From: Streptomyces sp. NBC_01551
Lineage (GTDB): Bacteria > Actinomycetota > Actinomycetes > Streptomycetales > Streptomycetaceae
Assembly: GCF_026339935.1 (NCBI RefSeq)
Contig: NZ_JAPEPX010000001.1
Location: forward strand, 1,966,501 to 2,030,500
Length of the DNA: 64,000 nucleotides
Direction: 5' to 3'
Under the pieces are notes generated by a model. The model had not been told where the DNA came from. It worked only from the letters and a program-made list of their open reading frames with translations, and did no database searches. Below, in pieces: positions 28,671 through 36,661 of the stretch; the stretch's first letter is position 1, and each line of letters opens with the position of its first letter. The position numbers were made by a program, and so were the translations under genes.

Positions 28671-28838
28671 CTAGCGGTCGCGGTTCAGGCGCGTGGTCAC
28701 CCAGAGCATGAGGATCAGGATGAAGAACGCGGCGCCGCCGGTCAGGTACGGGCTCAGGCTGTCGTGGTTGCCGCCGTGCTGCTCGGCCCCCTCCGAGGCG
28801 AGGACGACCAGGTTGTGGGCGGTGGAGGAGAGGCTCAT
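28671..28838 (-). CDS. Small single-pass membrane protein
   Basis: 55 aa: [20 protein letters not shown], a His/Gly/Asn turn, then a transmembrane helix ([19 protein letters not shown]) with a basic C-terminus, giving an N-out, C-in orientation. The ATG at 28838 is chosen because the longer open frame upstream is antisense to the protease gene. It lies 77 nt upstream of nadD and divergent from the M48 protease. I recognise the type, a conserved small actinobacterial membrane protein, but not a function. Confidence 0.7.
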   Translation of the reverse strand: MSLSSTAHNLVVLASEGAEQHGGNHDSLSPYLTGGAAFFILILMLWVTTRLNRDR

Positions 28839-28980
28839 CAGGCTGATACCTATCGAGTCGGGGAGCGGGCGGAGACTTCGCTCACATCGTATGCGGGGGC
28901 CTGGGGCACGCTCACGCCGACTCAGGCGTTGGAGAGGATAGACGCACGCAGAGTCAGATCGATCTAGGGGGAGGGCGCAC

Positions 28981-30060
28981 ATGACGGACACGGGATTCGA
29001 GAAGGTACCGGCGCGGGACCGCAGGAGGTTCCCCGGTATCTCCTCGCGGGCGTACGAGCACCCGGCGGACCGCTCGGCGCTGGTCGCGCTGCGCAAGCTG
29101 AGCGGCTTCGACACGGTGTTCAAGGCGCTGAGCGGGCTGCTGCCGGAGCGGAGCCTGCGGCTGCTGTTCCTGTCGGACTCGGTGCGGGTGGGCGAAACCC
29201 AGTTCCCGCATCTGTACGCGATGCTGAGGGACGCCTGTTACATCCTGGACCTGGAGAAGGTCCCGCAGATGTACGTGCAGCAGGACCCGAAGCCGAACGC
29301 CATGTGCATCGGGTTGGACGAGCCGATCATCGTGGTGACGACGGGCCTGGTCGAGCTGCTCGACGAGGAGGAGATGCGGGCGGTCGTGGGCCACGAGGTG
29401 GGCCACGCGCTGTCGGGGCACGCCGTGTACCGCACGGTGCTGCTGTTCCTGACGAATCTGGCGCTGCGGGTGGCATGGATCCCGCTGGGCAACGTGGCGA
29501 TCACGGCGATCGTGACCGCGCTGCGGGAGTGGTTCCGCAAGTCGGAGCTGTCGGCGGACCGCGCCGGGCTGCTGGTGGGGCAGGACGTGACGGCCTCGAT
29601 GCGCGGCCTGATGAAGCTGGCGGGCGGCAACCACCTGCACGAGATGAACGTGGACGCCTTCCTGGCCCAGGCCGACGAGTACGAGAAGGGCGGTGACCTG
29701 CGCGATTCCGTCCTGAAGATCCTCAACATGCTGCCGCGCACGCATCCCTTCACCACGGTCCGGGCGGCCGAGCTGAACAAGTGGTCGCAGAGCCGGGACT
29801 ACCAGCGGATCATGGACGGCCACTACCCGCGCCGCGAGGACGACAAGGACGCCTCGGTCACGGACTCCTTCCGGGAGTCGGCCGCGCACTACGCGGACGC
29901 GGTACGGGGCAGCAAGGACCCGCTGTTCAAGCTGGTCGGCGACATCGCGGGCGGCGCGGCCGACATGGGCGGAAAGCTGCGCGACAAGTTCACGGGGGCC
30001 GCCGGGCCCGGGGGCGCCGGCGGCGCCGAGGGCAAGGGCGGCTCTACGGAGCAGGGCTGA
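28981..30060 (+). CDS. M48 family metallopeptidase
   Basis: 359-aa zinc protease of the M48 (HtpX/Ste24-related) family. HEVGH is at residues 138-142 in VVGHEVGHALSGHAV, and the third ligand lies in WFRKSELSADRAGLL. A hydrophobic stretch (VLLFLTNLALRVAWIPLGNVAITAIV) follows the active site. The N-terminus begins with a soluble domain, not the four-helix HtpX arrangement. The Gly-rich C-terminus is disordered. GGGGGAGGG precedes the ATG. Its last 17 nt overlap the 3' end of the convergent membrane-protein gene. Confidence 0.9.
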   Translation: MTDTGFEKVPARDRRRFPGISSRAYEHPADRSALVALRKLSGFDTVFKALSGLLPERSLRLLFLSDSVRVGETQFPHLYAMLRDACYILDLEKVPQMYVQQDPKPNAMCIGLDEPIIVVTTGLVELLDEEEMRAVVGHEVGHALSGHAVYRTVLLFLTNLALRVAWIPLGNVAITAIVTALREWFRKSELSADRAGLLVGQDVTASMRGLMKLAGGNHLHEMNVDAFLAQADEYEKGGDLRDSVLKILNMLPRTHPFTTVRAAELNKWSQSRDYQRIMDGHYPRREDDKDASVTDSFRESAAHYADAVRGSKDPLFKLVGDIAGGAADMGGKLRDKFTGAAGPGGAGGAEGKGGSTEQG

Positions 30061-31189
30061 CGGGCTCGGTCGTGGTCGGCGGCGCCGCCAGGACGCCGCA
30101 CAGCCCGGCAGCGCGCCGCGGGTGGCCGCTGGCGTACGGGTCGCTCGCGGCCGGGCCGACGGTGGTCGGGGCGGCGCCCGCGGTCAGCGGACGGAAGCCC
30201 TGCGCCGGGTCGGCGGAGCAGTCCTGCGGCCCGGCCATCACGTAGGCGGCGGCGAGTTCCGTCCGGCGGGCCATGAGGTCCTCCCGGTCGAAGCGCAGCC
30301 GCAGCTCGCGGCGGACGGTGAAGAGCGAGGCGCCGTCGGTGGCGGCTCCGGTCGCGGTGGCGGGGCGTACCGCGTACACGAAGGTGTGGTCGCTGGTCAC
30401 CTGGAGCACGTCGGGGGCGACCTCCTCGTATCCGAGGGTGCCGCTGACCCGGACGCGGGAGTCCGCCATGACCGCGGTGGCGGGGTCGAAGCGGACGAGC
30501 CAGCCGGTGGCGGCGTAGCGGCTGTCGCCGGAGGGCGAGGTCACGCTGCGGTCGAACTGGGCGAGCTGGTCGGGGTCGAGCAGGACCCGCACGGGCCGGG
30601 TGGCGGCGCCGGACAGCACGTCCGGGTCCAGGGAGGACTGCACCAGGTAGTCCTTGGCGATGGACAGGGCGGTGACGACCTGGCTGTCGGTGAAGTGCTG
30701 GGTGCGGCGCACTGCGGGCATGGTGATCCCGGCCGCCCCGACGCGGTACTGGGCCGCGGGGCTCTTCGCGTACAGCTCGGCGGGCTTCCCGCCGGGCACG
30801 ACGGCGGTCGGCGCGAGCGGGACGACCGTGCTGCTGAGCGGCTCGGCGTGGCTCCCGGGCGGCGGCTCGTACGGGTTGCGCAGGCCCATGTAGACGGCGG
30901 CCGCGAAGGCCGTGGCGATGAGCAGCACGAGCAGCATGCCCTGGCGGGCGCCCCGGCCGGGGCTGCCGGTGCCGGACCGGCCGGAGCCCGCGCCGGACCA
31001 GATGGAGCGGCTGCGCACGGCCCGGGCGTGCTCGCCCATGCGTTCCTGGGCGGAGTACTCCTGGAGCCGGGCAGCCCGGACGAAGTCCTCGTCGAACACG
31101 ACCGACCGGTACTCGTCCGAGCGGAACTCTTCGTCGCCCCCGCCGGTGTTCTCGGGGGTGCCGTTGGGTGGATCTCCTGGAACGGCCAT
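30044..31189 (-). CDS. Membrane-anchored protein with an N-terminal SVVFDEDFVR motif (larger of a pair)
   Basis: 381 aa. Cytoplasmic residues 1-80 contain YRSVVFDEDFVRAARLQEYS (residues 28-47). A transmembrane helix (GMLLVLLIATAFAAAVYMGL, near 84-103) follows. The large extracytoplasmic domain contains RRTQHFTDSQVVTALSIAKDY and LLDPDQLAQFDRSV, and a Cys pair (DCSADP, GLCGVL). The same motif occurs in the next gene. I do not recognise an enzymatic fold. By position these may correspond to proteins of the Streptomyces spore-wall complex region (SCO2583/2584), from memory. It overlaps the M48 gene by 17 nt at the 3' ends. Confidence 0.75.
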   Translation of the reverse strand: MAVPGDPPNGTPENTGGGDEEFRSDEYRSVVFDEDFVRAARLQEYSAQERMGEHARAVRSRSIWSGAGSGRSGTGSPGRGARQGMLLVLLIATAFAAAVYMGLRNPYEPPPGSHAEPLSSTVVPLAPTAVVPGGKPAELYAKSPAAQYRVGAAGITMPAVRRTQHFTDSQVVTALSIAKDYLVQSSLDPDVLSGAATRPVRVLLDPDQLAQFDRSVTSPSGDSRYAATGWLVRFDPATAVMADSRVRVSGTLGYEEVAPDVLQVTSDHTFVYAVRPATATGAATDGASLFTVRRELRLRFDREDLMARRTELAAAYVMAGPQDCSADPAQGFRPLTAGAAPTTVGPAASDPYASGHPRRAAGLCGVLAAPPTTTEPVSPAP

Positions 31190-31257
31190 CGCTTCTCCCC
31201 GCTGTCCCCGCTTCAGAGAAGCCCCCAGCTCGGCCTAGGTGAGTGGGGTCGTTACCT

Positions 31258-31800
31258 TCAGGGTTGGCGGCCTGCGGGGTAGGTAAACGCTCCGGCGCCG
31301 GTGACTTCCCCGAGCGGCGTACTGGCGGGCGCCGGAGCGGGTTCCGCCGACCCCGAGGCGCTGCGGTAGACGGCGCTGAAGGCGAGCGCGACCATGCCGA
31401 GGCCCATCACACAGGCGAGCACCCACGCGACGGGGCGCAGCCACGGGGAGCGGCCGCGGTACGGGCGCAGGCTGCCGCCGTAGGCCCCGTACGGGCCGTC
31501 GGGGCCGAGGTGGCCCGGCTCGTGCTCCCAGCCGCGGTCGTCGAGGCCGTAGGCGTACCCGTAGGGGTCGTGGTCGTCGTCTCCCGGCCAGCCGCCGGCG
31601 ACGGCGCGGGCGGCTTCCGCCTCCGCGCGCGCCCGGTCGGCGGCCCGCTGCCGCTCAGCGGCGCTCGGTTCATGGATCTCGGCGTTCCGGACGAAGTCCT
31701 CGTCGAACACCACGGAGGCGAAGTCCTCTTCCGCGCCTCCGCGGTCGTCGTTGGGCTCCCCGTCGTCCGGGAACGGCTTGCCCCCCACGTCGTCCGGCAC
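31258..31800 (-). CDS. Membrane protein with an N-terminal SVVFDEDFVR motif (smaller of a pair)
   Basis: 180 aa from a GTG. Residues 26-48 read ASVVFDEDFVRNAEIHEPSAAER, closely matching the neighbouring gene. A Tyr/Gly/Asp-rich linker, a basic stretch (RPYRGRSPWLRP) and one transmembrane helix (VAWVLACVMGLGMVALAFSAVY) follow, with a short Pro/Ala-rich outer tail and no large outer domain. It lies 68 nt upstream of the larger paralogue in the same direction, probably one operon. Function is unknown; the shared motif suggests a common cytoplasmic partner. Confidence 0.72.
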   Translation of the reverse strand: MPDDVGGKPFPDDGEPNDDRGGAEEDFASVVFDEDFVRNAEIHEPSAAERQRAADRARAEAEAARAVAGGWPGDDDHDPYGYAYGLDDRGWEHEPGHLGPDGPYGAYGGSLRPYRGRSPWLRPVAWVLACVMGLGMVALAFSAVYRSASGSAEPAPAPASTPLGEVTGAGAFTYPAGRQP

Positions 31801-31877
31801 AGGACCAGCGTAGACCTGGGGGGCTGCTTTGGGCAGGGTGTACGCCGAAATCCGGCCACACGGTGTTCAGGTTCCGG

Positions 31878-33155
31878 CTACCGGACGTGACCGTCGCCGG
31901 TGACGATGTACTTGGTGGAGGTGAGCTCCGGAAGGCCCATCGGGCCCCGGGCGTGCAGCTTCTGCGTGGAGATCCCGATCTCGGCACCGAAGCCGAACTG
32001 GCCACCGTCCGTGAACCGGGTGGAGGCATTCACGGCGACCGTGGTCGAGTCGACCAGCTGGGTGAAGCGGCGCGCCGCGGCCTGCGAGGTGGTGACGATC
32101 GCCTCGGTGTGGCCGGAGGTCCAGCGGCGGATGTGGGTGACGGCGTCGTCGAGGGAGTCCACGACGCCGGCGGCGATGTCGTACGAGAGGTACTCGGCGG
32201 CCCAGTCCTCGTCGGTGGCGGGCAGTGCGGTGACCTTGGAGTTCTCGGCGGCCGCGAGGACCCGGCCGTCGCCGTGGACGGTGACGCCGGCTTCGGCGAG
32301 GGCGTCGAGGGCGCGCGGCAGGAAGGCGTCGGCGATGTCGCGGTGGACGAGGAGCGTCTCGGCGGAGTTGCAGACGGAGGGCCGCTGGGCCTTGGAGTTG
32401 ATGAGGATGTCCACGGCCATGTCGAGGTCGGCCTGGGCGTCCACGTAGACGTGGCAGTTGCCGGTACCGGTCTCGATGACCGGAACGATGGACTCCTCGA
32501 CGACGGTCTTGATGAGGGAGGCGCCACCGCGCGGGATGAGGACGTCGACGAGGCCGCGGGCGCGCATCAGCTCGCGGACGGAGTCGCGGGACTCGCCGGG
32601 GACGAGCTGGATCGCGTCGGCGGGCAGGCCGGCGGCCTCGACCGCGTCGCGGAGGATCCCGACGAGGGCGGTGTTGGAGGCGTAGGCGGAGGAGCTGCCG
32701 CGCAGCAGGACCGCGTTGCCGGACTTCAGGCAGAGGGCGGCGGCGTCGACGGTGACGTTGGGGCGGGCCTCGTAGATGATGCCGACGACGCCGAGCGGGA
32801 CGCGGATCTGGCGCAGGTCGATGCCGTTGGGGAGGGTCGAGCCGCGAACGACCTCGCCAACGGGGTCGGGGAGCGCGGCGACGTCGCGGACGTCGGAGGC
32901 GATGGCGGCGACGCGGGCCGGGGTGAGGGTGAGGCGGTCGATGACGGTCTCGCTGGTGCCGGCCGCGCGGGCCTTGTCGGTGTCGACGGCGTTGGCGGCG
33001 ACGATCTCGGCGGTGCGGGCCTCCAGCGCGTCCGCGATGGCCAGGAGGGCCTTGTCCTTGGCGGACCGCGGGAGGGGGGCGATGGTGGCGGCGGCCGTGC
33101 GGGCCGCTTGCGCGGTGGCGAGGACGGGGGAGGTCGTGGCATCGAGCGAGGTCAT
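31878..33155 (-). CDS. proA: Glutamate-5-semialdehyde dehydrogenase
   Basis: Second step of proline synthesis: NADPH reduction of gamma-glutamyl phosphate; 425 aa. Visible are [41 protein letters not shown], the conserved Cys region [14 protein letters not shown] and [18 protein letters not shown]. It has an ATG start and full family length. It lies downstream of proB in the same direction, separated by a small hypothetical gene and a repeat-bearing gap, so the two may not share one transcript. Confidence 0.96.
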   Translation of the reverse strand: MTSLDATTSPVLATAQAARTAAATIAPLPRSAKDKALLAIADALEARTAEIVAANAVDTDKARAAGTSETVIDRLTLTPARVAAIASDVRDVAALPDPVGEVVRGSTLPNGIDLRQIRVPLGVVGIIYEARPNVTVDAAALCLKSGNAVLLRGSSSAYASNTALVGILRDAVEAAGLPADAIQLVPGESRDSVRELMRARGLVDVLIPRGGASLIKTVVEESIVPVIETGTGNCHVYVDAQADLDMAVDILINSKAQRPSVCNSAETLLVHRDIADAFLPRALDALAEAGVTVHGDGRVLAAAENSKVTALPATDEDWAAEYLSYDIAAGVVDSLDDAVTHIRRWTSGHTEAIVTTSQAAARRFTQLVDSTTVAVNASTRFTDGGQFGFGAEIGISTQKLHARGPMGLPELTSTKYIVTGDGHVR

Positions 33156-33282
33156 GCGGCCAGGGTAGTCCCCGGCCCGGCCCCCGCCGATGGGGTTTCA
33201 CCCCGCGAGACGGCCGCCGGTGGGGTGGGGCGGGCCGCTGCGCGGGCTTCTCTCCCCTCCCCGCCCTTTCGCCGTATCCCGG

Positions 33283-33332
33283 GCTCCGCCCGGACCCGGT
33301 CCTCAAACGCCGGACGGGCTGGAAGGATCCCG
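33283..33332. repeat. Streptomyces-type intergenic GC repeat, reverse orientation
   Basis: GGCTCCGCCCGGACCCGGTC, then CTCAAACGCCGG (33303-33314), then ACGGGCTGG. This is the reverse complement of the element whose core CCGGCGTTTGAG occurs at 13224-13235, and resembles the dispersed intergenic elements of Streptomyces. It lies in the 209-nt gap between the small 33365 gene and proA; the rest of the gap shows nothing. Confidence 0.6.
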
Positions 33333-33364
33333 GCCCGCCAGGGCCGATCCGTGCGAGGGGCGCG

Positions 33365-33775
33365 TCAATAGGGGTGGACGCCCACGGGGTGGGCCGGGGG
33401 TGGGCCGTAGCCCTCGGCCACGCGTTGGTGGTAGGTGGCGCGGTCGATGACCTCCAGGCCGACGATCTCCCACGGCGGGAGCTGCGCCGACGAGCGGTGT
33501 TCGCCCCACAGCCGCAGGGCGACGGCAGCCGCGTCGTGGAGGTCGCGGGCCTCCTCCCAGTAGCGGATCTCCGCGTGGTCGTCCGCGTACCGGCTGGTCA
33601 GCAGGAAGGGGTGGTCGTAGGCGAGCTGCTCCAGCCCCCGCCGCACCTCGGACAGCGGCGCCGGCTTGCCGGAGACGCTCAGGGTGACGTGCCACAGGCG
33701 GGTGGCGTCGCGCTCGTCCCCGCCTCCGCCGCCGTCACCGTCCCCGGTGCCGACGCTGGTCAGCGCTCGTCTCAC
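33365..33775 (-). CDS. Conserved hypothetical protein
   Basis: 136 aa from a GTG with AGGAGG 7 nt upstream. The body reads RLWHVTLSVSGKPAPLSEVRRG then QLAYDHPFLLTSRYADDHAEIRYWEEARDLHDAAAVALRLW, an alternating strand-helix pattern like a small ferredoxin-like fold. It ends in a Pro/His tail. No membrane segment or metal motif is present. It lies between proB and proA in the same direction. I do not recognise a function; the position suggests co-transcription with proB. Confidence 0.75.
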   Translation of the reverse strand: MRRALTSVGTGDGDGGGGGDERDATRLWHVTLSVSGKPAPLSEVRRGLEQLAYDHPFLLTSRYADDHAEIRYWEEARDLHDAAAVALRLWGEHRSSAQLPPWEIVGLEVIDRATYHQRVAEGYGPPPAHPVGVHPY

Positions 33776-33859
33776 CAGCCGCCTCCTGTCTGCGCTACGC
33801 GTGTCCGCCCCTCACAGTTGACCAGTCCCACGGCCACCGCGCGGCGGTTTTGCCGAACC

Positions 33860-34987
33860 TCAGCCCTGCAGCAGGACCAGATCGTCACGGTGGACGACCT
33901 CCCGCTCGTACGCGGGTCCGAGTTCCCGCGCGAGGTCGCGGGTGGAGCGGCCCAGCAGCTGCGGGAGCTCCTTGGCGTCGAAGTTGACCAGGCCCCGGGC
34001 GACGGCCCGACCGGTGGTGGAGCGCAGTTCGACCGGGTCGCCCGCGACGAAGTCGCCCTCGACCGCCGCGATCCCGGCGGCCAGCAGCGAGCTGCCGCGC
34101 TCGGTCACCGCGCGGACGGCGCCCTCGTCGAGCACGAGGTGTCCCTGCGGGGTGGACGCGTGCTGGAGCCACAGCAGCCGGTCGGCCGAGCGGCGCCCGG
34201 TGGCGTGGAACAGCGTGCCGGTCCCCCGCCCGGCCAGCGCGTCGGCGGCCTGGCTGGCGGAGGTGAGGACCACCGGGATGCCGGCGGCGGCCGCGATCCG
34301 CGCCGCCTCGACCTTGGTGACCATGCCGCCGGTGCCGACGCCCGCCTTTCCGGCGCTGCCGATGGAGACGTGGGCGATGTCCTCGGGGCCGCGCACCTCG
34401 TCGATGCGGGTGGTGCCGGGCTGGGACGGGTCCCCGTCGTAGAGGCCGTCCACGTCCGAGAGCAGGACGAGCAGGTCGGCGCGGACCAGGTGGGCCACCA
34501 GCGCCGCCAGCCGGTCGTTGTCGCCGAAGCGGATCTCGTCCGTGGCGACGGTGTCGTTCTCGTTGACGACGGGCAGCGCGCCCATGGCCAGCAGCTGGTC
34601 CAGCGTCCTGTAGGCGTTGCGGTAGTGGGCGCGGCGGCTGGTGTCGTCGGTGGTCAGGAGCACCTGGCCGACGCGGACGGAGTAGCGGGCGAACGAGGCG
34701 GTGTAGCGGGCGACGAGCAGGCCCTGCCCGACGCTCGCGGCGGCCTGCTGACGGGCCAGGTCCTTGGGGCGGCGGCGCAGGCCGAGCGGGGACAGGCCGG
34801 CGGCGATGGCTCCGCTGGAGACCAGGACGATCTCCTTCTCGCCGCCGCTGCGGGCCTTGGCCAGTACGTCGACCAGCGCGTCCACCCGGTCGGCGTCGAG
34901 CCCGCCGGCCGCCGTGGTCAGGGAGGAGGAGCCGACCTTGACCACGATCCTGCGGGCGTCCACGACACCTTGCCTAGCCGCTGACAC
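33860..34987 (-). CDS. proB: Glutamate 5-kinase
   Basis: First step of proline synthesis: phosphorylates glutamate with ATP; 375 aa from a GTG. The amino-acid-kinase domain (RIVVKVGSSSLTT, LVSSGAIAAGLSPLGL, VNENDTVATDEIRFGDND, GTGGMVTKVEAA) occupies residues 1-265, and a PUA domain (ALAVEG-like to the end) follows, as in feedback-regulated ProB. The open frame upstream of the GTG is not family-like. In many actinomycetes proB directly follows obg; here about 9 kb of glycosyltransferase genes intervene. Confidence 0.96.
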   Translation of the reverse strand: MSAARQGVVDARRIVVKVGSSSLTTAAGGLDADRVDALVDVLAKARSGGEKEIVLVSSGAIAAGLSPLGLRRRPKDLARQQAAASVGQGLLVARYTASFARYSVRVGQVLLTTDDTSRRAHYRNAYRTLDQLLAMGALPVVNENDTVATDEIRFGDNDRLAALVAHLVRADLLVLLSDVDGLYDGDPSQPGTTRIDEVRGPEDIAHVSIGSAGKAGVGTGGMVTKVEAARIAAAAGIPVVLTSASQAADALAGRGTGTLFHATGRRSADRLLWLQHASTPQGHLVLDEGAVRAVTERGSSLLAAGIAAVEGDFVAGDPVELRSTTGRAVARGLVNFDAKELPQLLGRSTRDLARELGPAYEREVVHRDDLVLLQG

Positions 34988-35067
34988 GTCTTTCCCCTTG
35001 CCCCTTGCCTCCGCCGATTCCTGCCCGCTCAATCTACGGGGTGGCGCGGGGGCCCCGCCCTCGGGTT

Positions 35068-35502
35068 TCAGACCGTGGACGAGCGGGGCGACCGCTCCGG
35101 TTCCCCGGCCCGGGCGCGGCCGCCGGGGACGAGGATCTTGCGGGACAGCAGGAAGGTGAACGGGATGGCCACGACGGCCGCGACGAGCGGCGCGATCCGG
35201 GTGTCCATCCCGGCCCAGGTCACCAGGGCGTAGAGGCCGACCGACTGGATCACGTAGTTCGTGACGTTCGTCAGCGGGAAGAGCAGGAACTTCTTCCAGG
35301 TCGGCCGGGTGCGGTAGGTGAAGTAGGTGTTCATGAAGAACGAGCCGACCATCGACAGCAGGAAGGCGAGGGTGTACGCGGCGAAGTACGGCATCCACGG
35401 GTGCAGGAGCAGGTAGATGCCGAAGAAGGTGGCGGTGTTCACCCCGCCCACGAGTGCGAAGCGGACGATCTGGCCGAGCTGGTCCTTCCGGTCCTTCGTC
35501 AT
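35068..35502 (-). CDS. GtrA family membrane protein
   Basis: 144 aa with four predicted transmembrane helices: IVRFALVGGVNTATFFGIYLL, YFAAYTLAFLLSMVGSFFMNTY, NVTNYVIQSVGLYALVTWAG and IAPLVAAVVAIPFTFLLSRKILV. The RFALVGG start and FFMNTYFTYRT are GtrA hallmarks. GtrA proteins are thought to flip polyprenyl-phosphate-linked sugars across the membrane. It overlaps the GT2 gene by 4 nt (ATGA), the classic GtrA/GtrB pairing, so it probably translocates the product of that enzyme. Confidence 0.92.
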   Translation of the reverse strand: MTKDRKDQLGQIVRFALVGGVNTATFFGIYLLLHPWMPYFAAYTLAFLLSMVGSFFMNTYFTYRTRPTWKKFLLFPLTNVTNYVIQSVGLYALVTWAGMDTRIAPLVAAVVAIPFTFLLSRKILVPGGRARAGEPERSPRSSTV

Positions 35503-36503
35503 CGGCGGAAGCGCTCCGCGATGACGGGGTCGGTGACCTCGGCGGCCAGGGCCGCCGCGGGAGCGCCGGGGGCCGGGTCCACGCCGTGCGCCTCCTTGAC
35601 CAGGAAGTGCGGGCGGCGCTTGGTCTCGTAGTAGATGCGTCCGATGTACTCGCCGATCAGACCCAGCATGATCATTTGGACGCCCCCGAGGCCGGTGATG
35701 ATGGCCACGAGCGTGACATAACCCGGCGAGTCGACCCCGTTGGTCATCGCCATGACGGTGATCCACAGCGCGTACAGGCCGGTCAGGCCCACCAGCGACA
35801 CGCCGAGCCAGATCGCGATCCGAAGGGGTCTGTTGTTGAAGGAGATCAGGCCGTCCATGCCGTAGTTGAGCAGGGACCCGAACTTCCACTTCGTCTCGCC
35901 CGCCTCGCGCTGGGCGTTGCGGTAGTCGAAGTGGACGGTGTCGAAGCCGATCCAGGAGAAGAGGCCCTTGGAGAAGCGGTTGTACTCCGGCAGCGACAGC
36001 AGGGCGTCCACGGCGGGCCGGGACAGCAGCCGGAAATCCCCCACGCCGTCGGTCAGCTCCACGTCGACCCAGCGGTTGATGCCCCGGTAGTACAGGCGGC
36101 TGAGCGCGCTGCGGAGCTTCTTGTCGCCCTCGCGGGTGCGCCGGGCGATGATCTGGTCGTGGCCCTGCCGGTAGTACTCCAGCATGGTGGCGATGAGCTC
36201 CGGCGGGTGCTGGAGGTCGGCGTCCATGATCACGACGGCGTCGCCGGTGGCCTCGCGCAGGCCCGCCAGCATGCCCGCCTCCTTGCCGAAGTTGCGGCTG
36301 AAGGAGACGTACCGGGTCTGGTCCCGGTACTCGGCGGCGATCCTGCGGAGCTTCTCCAGGGTCCCGTCGCGGCTGCCGTCGTCGACGTAGCAGACCTCGT
36401 AGTCGACCGGGAGCGTGTCGAGAACCTTTCGAATCTCGACATCGAAACTTTCAATGACGGCTTCTTCGTTGTAGCAAGGGACGACTACAGACAGCTTCGT
36501 CAT
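35499..36503 (-). CDS. Family 2 glycosyltransferase (polyprenyl-phosphate sugar synthase, GtrB/DPMS type)
   Basis: 334 aa. The GT-A domain begins LSVVVPCYNEEAVIESF, with VDDGSRDGT and the DxD-type metal site MDADLQHPPE. Two C-terminal transmembrane helices (IAIWLGVSLVGLTGLYALWI and YVTLVAIITGLGGVQMIMLGLIGEY) anchor it. It probably transfers a hexose from a nucleotide sugar to undecaprenyl phosphate on the cytoplasmic face. It is coupled to the downstream GtrA flippase by a 4-nt overlap. It is divergent from the TagF-type gene; the 158-bp gap is less GC-rich, but I see no confident promoter. Confidence 0.92.
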   Translation of the reverse strand: MTKLSVVVPCYNEEAVIESFDVEIRKVLDTLPVDYEVCYVDDGSRDGTLEKLRRIAAEYRDQTRYVSFSRNFGKEAGMLAGLREATGDAVVIMDADLQHPPELIATMLEYYRQGHDQIIARRTREGDKKLRSALSRLYYRGINRWVDVELTDGVGDFRLLSRPAVDALLSLPEYNRFSKGLFSWIGFDTVHFDYRNAQREAGETKWKFGSLLNYGMDGLISFNNRPLRIAIWLGVSLVGLTGLYALWITVMAMTNGVDSPGYVTLVAIITGLGGVQMIMLGLIGEYIGRIYYETKRRPHFLVKEAHGVDPAPGAPAAALAAEVTDPVIAERFRR

Positions 36504-36661
36504 GACACATCCTGCTGGGTCCGAACGGGTGATTGTCGGCGACCAGACCTGTAACTCACCTCTTCCTTAGAAGTATGCACGGCGAGGTTCGGGCTTCCCG
36601 GGTCGTCTGCGGCGCACGGTAGCTTTGACGGGTTAAGAGCAATGAAACAAAGGGATTCGAG

